From positions 1,798,001-1,862,000 of the forward strand of contig NZ_QTUC01000001.1 in NCBI RefSeq assembly GCF_003386795.1: a stretch of 64,000 nucleotides of DNA, written 5' to 3'. Position numbers and translations under genes: made by a program. This DNA comes from Thermasporomyces composti (GTDB lineage: Bacteria > Actinomycetota > Actinomycetes > Propionibacteriales > Actinopolymorphaceae). The notes below the pieces were generated by a model. The model ran no database searches. It saw only the letters and a list, made by a program, of their open reading frames with translations, and was not told the DNA's origin. Numbering within the stretch: the first letter of the stretch is position 1; each line of letters opens with the position of its first letter. This document shows, piece after piece, positions 35,476-41,750 of this stretch.

Positions 35476-35720
35476 GGTGAGTGCTGGGCGTGGGACGCAC
35501 GGACGGGTTCGAACCTCAGCCCGACATGCGCCCAGTGCGGGACGGTGAGCATCGACGCCGACTCCGTGCGCGTCCTCGGGGAACCACGCCAGACAGCCAG
35601 AGGAGCGGCTGCCGACCAGTACCCCGTGGGTAGACGGCGGGCGAGGGCAGCTCAGGGTTGGCCCCAGGCTCGATCACACATCACCGGACGCCGGGACGAC
35701 GAAGGCCCCGTCCATAGCGG

Positions 35721-35805
35721 ACAGGGCCCCTGACCTGCGACTTGGTGTGTGCTCGACGTGGCGCGCTCGAAGGGATTCGAACCCCCAACCTTCTGATCCG
35801 TAGTC
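35721..35805 (+). repeat. Left direct repeat (attL) of the tRNA-Arg element relic
   Basis: This 85-bp stretch matches 41241-41325 with six mismatches, and its last 35 bases are identical. It corresponds to the 3' half of tRNA-Arg(ACG) from the anticodon loop plus the 3' flank. Sequence after 35805 is unrelated to the tRNA. It is the expected left junction of an element integrated by a tyrosine recombinase. Confidence 0.85.
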
Positions 35806-35898
35806 GCGGCCGGTACTTCCGAGCGCGTTCGTGGGGGTTCGTGGCCTGCACAGTCGTGGTCGTCGTGGTTCGGGTGTTGCCGCGTTCGTCCACCTTGT

Positions 35899-35920
35899 TG
35901 CGTGCAGAGTTGAGTGCAGG
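35899..35920 (+). promoter_or_regulatory. Candidate integrase arm-type sites, left end
   Basis: TGCGTGCAGA at 35899 and TGAGTGCAGG at 35911, 12 bases apart. The right end has TGAGTGCAGA twice with identical 12-base spacing. Paired repeats at both ends of an element are typical of arm-binding sites for tyrosine integrases; binding is inferred. Confidence 0.5.
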
Positions 35921-36249
35921 TCTCGGCGGACGGCGGGGTCGCGCGCGAGGCGCAGTCTCGCGAGCGGTCGGGTGGGCTCTGGTCCTCCTGCCGGGTCGGG
36001 AGCCTCGTTCGAGCGAGAGGGGAGGAGCCGCCGCATCCTCGACGTGAGCCTCTGGGGTACGGCGCGCGAGATCGGAGGGCTCAGGGGTGGGCATCAGTCC
36101 TGATCAAAGCTTTGACCCGGCCCGAGTCAAGTTCCTGAGACAGGCGCACGACCCGCACATTACGAGTCGGTGGCAGTCTGGTCGGAGAGGTGGTCTCCAC
36201 GCTGGCTTGCAGTCCGCCGCTGTCCGCCAGAGTCCGTGATTGCGTGGCC

Positions 36250-36273
36250 GTTTGGCTGCTCGTTTGGCTGCTC
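36250..36273 (+). repeat. Tandem 12-bp repeat
   Basis: Two perfect adjacent copies of GTTTGGCTGCTC in the non-coding left part of the integrated element. Confidence 0.8.
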
Positions 36274-36451
36274 GTCGATGGCGAGACCATGACAGCGATC
36301 GGCACTAGCAAGAGCGACACAATACGAGTGGGTTCTCGCACGCAGGGTCAAACGTCCGGAGGAAGGAGCACAGTGGGTGGGCGGCACTCCCGGCACTGCT
36401 CAGGACCCTGGACTAAGAGGCGTGTGCGCAGTGCAATTTTGACTAGTCTAA

Positions 36452-37390
36452 CTAGTAATCAAGGTAATAGTCGCCCTCCTCCTCTTTAGTCGCGGGGCGA
36501 AGCTCTATCTCAGTTGGAATGCCTGCTTCCTCGACCAACTCTCGCGTAGGCAACTCCAGTTTGCACACTTGACACGCAAACGAATTTACGCGCAGCTCCC
36601 AGAAGACATAAACTCCGTTGAAGTATGGTTCCCCATCGGCAATGTCCCAATCAGGCTCCCCTTCTAGTTCTGAATCGCCTTGAACATATCCAAGCCTCCC
36701 ACATGCAGGACAGGTAACTGGAGCAGCATCGTCAGTACTTAGACCAGCTGGAACGCCTTCGATCTTTCGCAGCAGGTCCTCATCGACGTCCGAACCAAAC
36801 CGACTCTCGAATTCGCGTTTCGCAGCTTCGATCCGAACTGCAGCGATGTCCTTAATCGCCAGTCGACGATCGCGCATCATTACAGAGACCTTTGCGCGAT
36901 ACTGTCCCCAGAACGTCGCCGCATCTTTCCCTATGGCTAATACCAAGTGTTCGGCAGTCTGCAACCCGAGAATGAATGCTTTCTCGCCATACCTTGGATT
37001 CCACATGGCGGCATGAGCGATGCCGTTGCGGGTATGAATCAGGTCTTTCAAATCATCCTCGGGTTTTCGAAATGGGAAGGTTTCCAGTAGCATTGCTACG
37101 CGCTTTAACGCATCCTTCATGCTGATTGTTAATACCAACTCAGCATATTTTTTTCGGTTTACTCCAACTGCATAAAATAGGCTAGTGACATGTTTTGGAT
37201 CAACAACAAGGCTGAGGCTAATGCTTGCCAAGTATGCCTTCGCTAAGTGTTCGATAGCTACACCGAGATGAAGCAAAGCCATGTCCATCCTTTTGTGCTC
37301 CAGGTCCGACAGCGCGCTCTTCATGAATCGCTGGGCCGAAGCGAAAAGGCTTTCCGTGCTCAAGTGCGTAGGTTCTTGATCCATGGCCAT
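36452..37390 (-). CDS. HEPN-like protein with C-terminal zinc ribbon
   Basis: 312-residue soluble protein that I cannot assign to a named family. The N-terminal 150 residues are helical with LHLGVAIEHLAKAYLA and HTRNGIAHAAMW, containing an RX4H motif (RNGIAH) of the kind that forms the RNase active site in HEPN domains. The C-terminal third has two CxxC pairs, CPACG and CQVC, about 55 residues apart, forming a likely zinc ribbon. The gene is far more A/T-rich than all neighbours, a mark of recent transfer, and is cargo of the tRNA-Arg element. HEPN RNases are common in toxin and antiphage systems, so a defence role is plausible but is inference. Confidence 0.6.
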   Translation of the reverse strand: MAMDQEPTHLSTESLFASAQRFMKSALSDLEHKRMDMALLHLGVAIEHLAKAYLASISLSLVVDPKHVTSLFYAVGVNRKKYAELVLTISMKDALKRVAMLLETFPFRKPEDDLKDLIHTRNGIAHAAMWNPRYGEKAFILGLQTAEHLVLAIGKDAATFWGQYRAKVSVMMRDRRLAIKDIAAVRIEAAKREFESRFGSDVDEDLLRKIEGVPAGLSTDDAAPVTCPACGRLGYVQGDSELEGEPDWDIADGEPYFNGVYVFWELRVNSFACQVCKLELPTRELVEEAGIPTEIELRPATKEEEGDYYLDY

Positions 37391-37551
37391 AGTTGATCAC
37401 ATACCGCCGGCATGCGCACTAGCTTTCACAAGATCGCTTGTGACTACTCGCGCAGGGACCGAGGGTGGCTCCTCAGCACCGACGCGAGGTTTTGCTGGCG
37501 TCCAATCCCCAGCGACGGTGATGGATCAGCTGCTTTGAATAGGGCTTCTCT

Positions 37552-37683
37552 CCCGTCGGTCGGACAGCTTGTCCGTACCCGGATTCTGCCCGGGCCGCAA
37601 GGCCAAGCCGCAAGCGGTCGCCGAGCGAGCCTTGCGGCCCGGGCAGGTTCCGGGTACGCCGCTTGCGGTGGCCGACCGACGGG
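37552..37683. repeat. Large interrupted palindrome (132 bases)
   Basis: Three nested pairs of arms: CCCGTCGGTCGG (37552-37563) with CCGACCGACGGG (37672-37683); GTACCCGG (37575-37582) with CCGGGTAC (37650-37657); and a perfect 18-bp arm (37586-37603 with 37629-37646). The loop contains a further mini-hairpin CCGC-AA-GCGG. It is much too large for a simple terminator. Confidence 0.85.
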
Positions 37684-37725
37684 AGGAGCCCGGGCGGCAT
37701 CTCTCCCGGAGGGAGGACCGGGGGT

Positions 37726-37749
37726 GCGGGGGCAGCGCCCCCGCGTTTT
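37726..37749 (+). terminator. Strong intrinsic terminator
   Basis: Perfect 8-bp stem GCGGGGGC/GCCCCCGC with loop AGC followed by GTTTT on the plus strand, the classic form. It would stop plus-strand transcription entering the HAD gene's 3' end from the large hairpin region. Confidence 0.7.
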
Positions 37750-37891
37750 GCTTGTTGGCCTCGGCCTAGTCGGTGGTGTGTCCGCTGTCGTGGCCGCGCC
37801 GGCCCGGCCGAGGACGGCCCCAGCCGCCCGCAGTGCCGAGGCCGGGCGCGGCGCGCGCCGCGTCAGCGGCGCGCCCTTGATTTGGTAGAGG

Positions 37892-38602
37892 TCAACTCAG
37901 CAGAGGCGAGGCGGCGCGGACCGCTGCCGCGAAGGTTTCCATGGAGTCGACGACCACCTCGGCGCCGGCCTCGGCGAGCTGGCTACGCCGATCGGGCCGT
38001 TTGGCGTAGCCGATCGGATGAACCCCGGTAGCCAGGGCGACTTGGATGTCGGTGTCGGAGTCGCCGACCAAGACGCATGCATCCGGCGCGGTCTCGAGGA
38101 TGCCGAGTGCCCGGTGGACGGGGTCGGGGTGCGGCTTCATCAGGTCCGGCCGGGTGTGGGCTCGCCCAACGATGGCGCGCACGTGGTCGGTGAGTTGATG
38201 GTGTTCGAGGTAGGTGCGGATCGCTGCTGGTGAGTTGTTGCTGACGATGACCACCATCCGGCCCGCCGCGTGACAGACGCGTATGGCCTCATGGGCGTGC
38301 GGCGTGGGCACTGCCACCGAAGCCGCGGTGATCTCCTCGTCAATGAGGGCCTCTTCGACGGCGGACAGCAAGCGCGGAGCGGCGTGCGCGGTGTAGCGCA
38401 GGACGTTGAGCGGATCCGGGTCGTCTGCCAGCTCCTCGCCCACGCTGACACCGTGGTCGGCGAGGACCTCTCGAAGGTGGGAGGCGATGGCGGCGTTACG
38501 GCCGCCTGCGAAGATCCCGCAAACCGGGCCGTCGAAGTCCAACAGAACCGGCCCGATCCGCCGCAGCAGACCCGCGAGCTCCCGCACCTCGTCGATACTC
38601 AT
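37892..38602 (-). CDS. HAD-superfamily hydrolase
   Basis: 236-residue phosphatase-like protein. The ATG at 38602 overlaps the stop of the upstream GntR gene by 4 bases (ATGA). HAD motif I reads LLDFDGPVCGIF (a nucleophilic Asp, second Asp two residues on), motif II VSNNSP, motif III KPHPDP, and motif IV VLVGDSDTDIQVA. A four-helix cap lies between motifs I and II. HAD-GntR pairs of this type recur on actinomycete integrative elements and near Nudix genes. The phosphate substrate is unknown. Confidence 0.88.
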   Translation of the reverse strand: MSIDEVRELAGLLRRIGPVLLDFDGPVCGIFAGGRNAAIASHLREVLADHGVSVGEELADDPDPLNVLRYTAHAAPRLLSAVEEALIDEEITAASVAVPTPHAHEAIRVCHAAGRMVVIVSNNSPAAIRTYLEHHQLTDHVRAIVGRAHTRPDLMKPHPDPVHRALGILETAPDACVLVGDSDTDIQVALATGVHPIGYAKRPDRRSQLAEAGAEVVVDSMETFAAAVRAASPLLS

Positions 38603-39441
38603 GGCGTCCACTCGCGGGCGATCGTGTTCCACACGCTGTCAAACCAGGTGTGGGCCTGCTCCACGTACTGCTTGCCCATCGTTGTGTCGTCGTCGGCGGC
38701 GTGATGGAACAGCACGGCGTCCTTACCCATCGCGTCGTAGATCGGGATTGCTTCACCGCCAACGCTGACGGTGTGCTCAGTGACCGGGTAGAAGCCGAAG
38801 AACACTTCCTCGCAGTTGAGGATGTAGAGCTTGAACAGCGGCGTGCCAGTGAAGACGCGCGCTTGTGCCGTGGCCGACTCGACCAAGCCGAGGTCTGCCA
38901 GCTCCTGCACCGAATCGATGATCGCGCCTACGTGGCGGCGGGCAATCCTCTCCGAACGCTTCCTGACGCGAGGGTCATCACCCGGCTCGTCACCGGCTCG
39001 TGAGGGTATCGCCACCGGCACGGACAGATCCGGAAGCAGGATCCGGATCGCGATCGTCCTCGGTCGCAGCTGACCGGCTCGGATCTTGTCCAACGGCTCC
39101 TGAAGCGCTCCGTGCAGTGTCTCCCCGGAAAAGCCGGCGAAATCGATCGACACATGCTGTCGTTCGAACACGGCCTCGACATGAGGGCGCAGCCCAACCG
39201 GCCGCTCGGTACGCTCTCGAACATAGACACCACTCCCCTGACGGGAGACGGTCAAGCCCTCGGCCCGCAGCACTCTCAACGCCTGCTGCACGGTCATGCG
39301 GGCGACGTTGTAGCGCGCCGCGAGCTCTGCTTGTGACGGCAACTTGTCGCCAGGCTTCAGCTTCCGCGTCAAGATCGCGGCTCGAAGCGCGTCCGCAACC
39401 TGCTGGTACGGCGGCCGCGGATCATCGGGGTCCAAGGTCAT
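38599..39441 (-). CDS. GntR-family regulator with UTRA-like effector domain
   Basis: 280-residue repressor. The start is ATG 39441 (MTLDPDDPRPPYQQVADALR), which places three operator-like repeats upstream; the longer frame would run through them. The winged helix includes LPSQAELAARYNVARMTVQQ (about residues 30-65). The C-terminal 200 residues form the effector-binding part, weakly resembling UTRA domains. It is co-transcribed with the HAD gene. Autoregulation through the CTAG-N5-CTAG sites is inferred. Confidence 0.82.
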   Translation of the reverse strand: MTLDPDDPRPPYQQVADALRAAILTRKLKPGDKLPSQAELAARYNVARMTVQQALRVLRAEGLTVSRQGSGVYVRERTERPVGLRPHVEAVFERQHVSIDFAGFSGETLHGALQEPLDKIRAGQLRPRTIAIRILLPDLSVPVAIPSRAGDEPGDDPRVRKRSERIARRHVGAIIDSVQELADLGLVESATAQARVFTGTPLFKLYILNCEEVFFGFYPVTEHTVSVGGEAIPIYDAMGKDAVLFHHAADDDTTMGKQYVEQAHTWFDSVWNTIAREWTP

Positions 39442-39463
39442 GCGCGCCAGCGTAGCGGCCTGA

Positions 39464-39558
39464 CTAGCCAACCTAGAACAATCACGCCAAGATCGCTTGA
39501 CATGGCTAGGCGGCCTAGCTGGCGTTTCGGGCAAGTCCGACATGGCTAGCCAACCTAG
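39464..39558. promoter_or_regulatory. Three phased CTAG-N5-CTAG operator candidates
   Basis: Sites at 39464-39476 (CTAGCCAACCTAG), 39506-39518 (CTAGGCGGCCTAG) and 39546-39558 (CTAGCCAACCTAG). They start 42 and 40 bases apart, about four DNA turns. CTAG is rare in this GC-rich DNA. All lie just upstream of the GntR gene, whose dimer would suit such symmetric half-sites. Confidence 0.65.
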
Positions 39559-39652
39559 GGAGGTTGTAGATGGCAATTGGTGGGCGTCTCCCGGTGCATT
39601 CGGTGGATGTGTTCAACTCAGCAGTGCAGAGCCGGCGCCCTACCCCCTAGGC

Positions 39653-40102
39653 CTAGGCGCCTGTCGGGGTGGTGAGGATGTGTACGCCGTCGTGGGCGCG
39701 GATGACCGGGTGATCTGGGTTGGTGAGGGCGTCGAGGAGTCGTACGGCGTACGCCTCGGTCATGCGGTCGCGGATCTGGTCGGGGGTGAGCCAGGCGACG
39801 CGGTCGGTTTCTGAGCTGGTCTGCTCGGTGCCGCCGGTGAGGTGGCAGCGGAAGACGAGGGCGACGATGCCGTGGGTCATGTTCTTGTAGACACCGGTCA
39901 GGGCGTCGGGTTCGACCTGGAGACCGGTCTCTTCGGCGACCTCGCGGCGTAGTCCGTCGTGGATGGTCTCGCCGAGTTCGAGGACGCCGCCGGGGGGTTC
40001 CCAGTGACCGTTGTCGCGGCGGCGGATCGCCAGGGCGCGGCCTTGCTCGTCGATGACGGCGGCGGCGACGCTGACGGAGTGACGCGGCGCGGTAGCGGAC
40101 AT
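39653..40102 (-). CDS. Nudix hydrolase (Pif-like position in integrative element)
   Basis: 149-residue hydrolase of nucleoside diphosphates linked to another group. The ATG at 40102 (MSATAPRHSVSVAAAVIDEQ) follows a GAGGAG site. The Nudix box is complete: GGVLELGETIHDGLRREVAEETGL, with both key Glu residues. The segment RRRDNGHWEPPGG is typical of the family. On pSAM2-type elements a Nudix protein (Pif) next to a GntR regulator (KorSA) blocks redundant transfer; here a divergent GntR gene lies alongside, so a similar role is possible. This is inference from gene order. Confidence 0.85.
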   Translation of the reverse strand: MSATAPRHSVSVAAAVIDEQGRALAIRRRDNGHWEPPGGVLELGETIHDGLRREVAEETGLQVEPDALTGVYKNMTHGIVALVFRCHLTGGTEQTSSETDRVAWLTPDQIRDRMTEAYAVRLLDALTNPDHPVIRAHDGVHILTTPTGA

Positions 40103-40192
40103 GGAGGACTCCTCGGCGTAGGTTGAGCCTCCTATGGCGACGCTGACGAGCGGCGCCATGTAGCCAGGCATAGGAGGACTCCCCGGCGTAGG
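40103..40192. repeat. Duplicated 20-bp leader motif upstream of the Nudix gene
   Basis: GGAGGACTCCTCGGCGTAGG at 40103-40122 and GGAGGACTCCCCGGCGTAGG at 40173-40192 (19 of 20 identical), 70 bases apart in the same orientation. On the minus strand each carries a ribosome-site-like GAGGAGT or GGGGAGT. It looks like a small duplication in the region between the divergent Nudix and GntR genes. Confidence 0.7.
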
Positions 40193-40241
40193 GTAATCCC
40201 CTGAGTGTACGAACTCCGATAGAGGAGTGCAGGAGGTAGAC

Positions 40242-40805
40242 GTGGCCCAGGGTGTGGACCCGACCAGTGACCGGCCGGTCTACAAGCAGATCGCTGACCT
40301 GCTGCGGAGTTCGATCGAGCGGGGCGAGCTGCGGCCTGGTGAGCGGCTCCCGAGTGAGACGGAGCTGATCAAGCGGTTCGGTGTCGCGCAAGGCACGGTC
40401 CGGCAGGCGGTCGGGCTGCTCCGCTCGGAGGGTGTCGTGATCGCCGAGCATGGGCGCGGAGTGTTCGTCCGGTCCCGGCCCCGGCTGCGGCGGCTTGCTC
40501 ACGATCGGTTCGCGCGTCGTCACCGGCAGGCCGGCAAGGCCGCGTACATCGCGGAGTCGGAGGCGGAGAACGTCACCTACGACGTGGACAACATCCGGGT
40601 CTTCACCGACAAGGCGTCCGCGGACATCGCCAAGCGGCTGGGCCTGCGCAAGGGTTTCGCTGGTCCGCGATCGATCTCGACGCCGGGACGCTTCGAGTCA
40701 AGGACTCACTCCAGCACGTCGGTGGCGAGCTGCGGTTCACCGGCACGAAGACCCACAGGTCGCGGCGGACGATCCCGCTGCCCAAGGTGTGCGTCGACGT
40801 CCTGA
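40242..40805 (+). pseudogene. GntR-family regulator (KorSA-like) truncated by fusion to integrase DNA
   Basis: Starts at GTG 40242, 5 bases after AGGAGG (40231-40236). The N-terminal winged helix is intact: VYKQIADLLRSSIERGELRP and LPSETELIKRFGVAQGTVRQ. After ADIAKRLGLRKG (about 40655) family-like sequence ends. The same frame then runs out-of-frame through integrase DNA to a stop at 40805, giving 187 residues with about 50 artificial ones. The DNA-binding domain might still fold. Its neighbours match the regulator pair of pSAM2-type elements. Confidence 0.7.
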
Positions 40806-41179
40806 AACAGCATCGGCAGCGTCAGGCGGCGCACCGGGCCGAAGCGGAGGAGTGGGCGGATCCGGATCTGGTGTTCACCACCGCGCGAGGGACGCCGCTC
40901 GAGCCTCAGAACGTCTACCGGCACTTCAAGGCGCTGTGCGCGGCTGCGGGGGTCCGCGCGGTGCGCTTCCACGACCTGCGGCACAGCTGCGCGTCGCTGC
41001 TGTTCGAGCTCGGGGTGCCGCTGAGGGTGATCATGGAGATCCTCGGCCACACGCAGATCACCACCACGTCCGAGATCTACACCCACATCCTGCCGACGCA
41101 GTACCGGGAGGTCGCCGTTGCGCTCGACGGCTGGTTCACCGGGGCAGACCTTCGCATCGACCCGACGGGGGCCGGATGA
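40661..41179 (+). pseudogene. Tyrosine integrase, C-terminal catalytic half only
   Basis: From TGG at 40661 the frame reads WSAIDLDAGTLRVKDSLQ, then TKTHRSRRTIPLP, HDLRHSCASLLFELG, ILGHTQITTTSEIYTHI. These hold the catalytic HxxR box, the second His and the nucleophilic Tyr of tyrosine recombinases. The N-terminal SAM-like and arm-binding domains and the first catalytic Arg region are missing; the preceding DNA is the GntR gene. The frame ends at 41179, 62 bases from the att repeat, the expected place for an integrase. Without its N-terminus the element should be immobile. Confidence 0.85.
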
Positions 41180-41198
41180 GTGCAGATCTGAGTGCAGA
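41177..41198 (+). promoter_or_regulatory. Candidate integrase arm-type sites, right end
   Basis: TGAGTGCAGA twice (41177-41186 and 41189-41198), 12 bases apart, overlapping the integrase stop codon. They match the pair at 35899-35920 in sequence, spacing and orientation. Confidence 0.5.
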
Positions 41199-41219
41199 CG
41201 ACGTCGCGAAGATCGAAAC

Positions 41220-41248
41220 GGCCCCGTTCCCTCCGAGGGGACGGGGCC
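41220..41248 (-). terminator. Terminator of the tRNA-Arg gene
   Basis: 12-bp arms GGCCCCGTTCCC/GGGGACGGGGCC (one G-T pair) around a 5-base loop, followed on the minus strand by GTTTC. It lies 31 bases past the tRNA 3' end. A similar but weaker hairpin precedes the left repeat at about 35704-35730. Confidence 0.7.
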
Positions 41249-41325
41249 TCTGACCTGCGGGTTGGTGTGTGCTGGACGTGGCGCGCTCGGAGGGATTCGA
41301 ACCCCCAACCTTCTGATCCGTAGTC
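41241..41325 (+). repeat. Right direct repeat (attR) overlapping tRNA-Arg
   Basis: Partner of 35721-35805 at an offset of exactly 5520 bases. The identical core (41291-41325) ends within the anticodon loop of the tRNA, the usual crossover zone. The element therefore supplies the 3' half of the intact tRNA. Confidence 0.85.
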
Positions 41326-41354
41326 AGATGCTCTATCCGTTGAGCTACGAGCGC
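41279..41354 (-). tRNA. tRNA-Arg (anticodon ACG), CCA encoded
   Basis: Cloverleaf with acceptor GCGCTCG/CGAGCGC, D-arm GCTC...GAGC, anticodon stem TCTGA/TCAGA around the loop CTACGGA (anticodon ACG), and T-loop GGTTCGAATCC. The discriminator G is followed by CCA in the genome. It is the attachment site of the neighbouring element. Confidence 0.95.
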
Positions 41355-41750
41355 GGGACCGGTTCGTGAGTTTACAGCCCTTCCCGTCGAGCGTGAAACC
41401 CGGCCACCTCGGCGCGCCTCCGCCCGCGCCAGTCAGGGTGAAGCCAGGGGAAATCGGGCGAACCGACTGCATCCGGTCGCGCCCACCGCTCAGCCCACGC
41501 TCCTCGCGATGTCGATCAAGGTAGCCGACGCTCGCGGGGAACCGCCACAGCCACGTGTCGTCGCCGCTTGAGTCGACGAGCCGTCGCCGGCCAGCCACTG
41601 CGCGCATCGCCCGGCGGGAGCAGGTCGGCCAGCCGGTGCAGCCCTCGCGCAGCGAAGCACTCTTCCTTGGGCAGGAGAAATCCCACGTCACCGGCTCGAT
41701 CCTGGGCAGGATGGCGGCAAGCCGCCCACGCGACCGGAAGGGGACGCTCC
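41355..41750. other. 396-bp region between tRNA-Arg and crtI
   Basis: No intact gene. On the minus strand two frames give faintly protein-like pieces (DVGFLLPKEECFAARGLHRL and SSGDDTWLWRFPASVGYLD), perhaps the rest of a lost gene, but I cannot name it. The promoters of the tRNA and of crtI should also lie here. Confidence 0.35.

Larger units (their letters stand above)
35806..36451. other. Non-coding left end of the integrated element
   Basis: 646 bases without a supported gene. It contains a pair of candidate integrase arm sites (35899-35920), and a perfect tandem 12-mer GTTTGGCTGCTC at 36250-36273. Near the end, two ACTAGT palindromes (36442-36447 and 36451-36456) flank CTA at the 3' end of the HEPN-like gene. 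The base composition changes to A/T-richer toward that gene. Confidence 0.5.
37391..37891. other. 500-bp non-coding segment with large hairpin and terminator
   Basis: Lies between the HEPN-like gene start and the HAD gene stop. No gene is supported. It holds the 132-base inverted repeat at 37552-37683, the strong terminator at 37726-37749 and further G/C-rich inverted repeats around 37790-37880. Such dense structure is typical of replication or transfer origins on actinomycete elements; the function here is not established. Confidence 0.5.

Noticed and set aside
35500-35530. GGTTCGAACC resembling a tRNA T-loop
   Set aside because: Flanking bases do not pair as a T-stem and no acceptor, D-arm or anticodon arm can be drawn.
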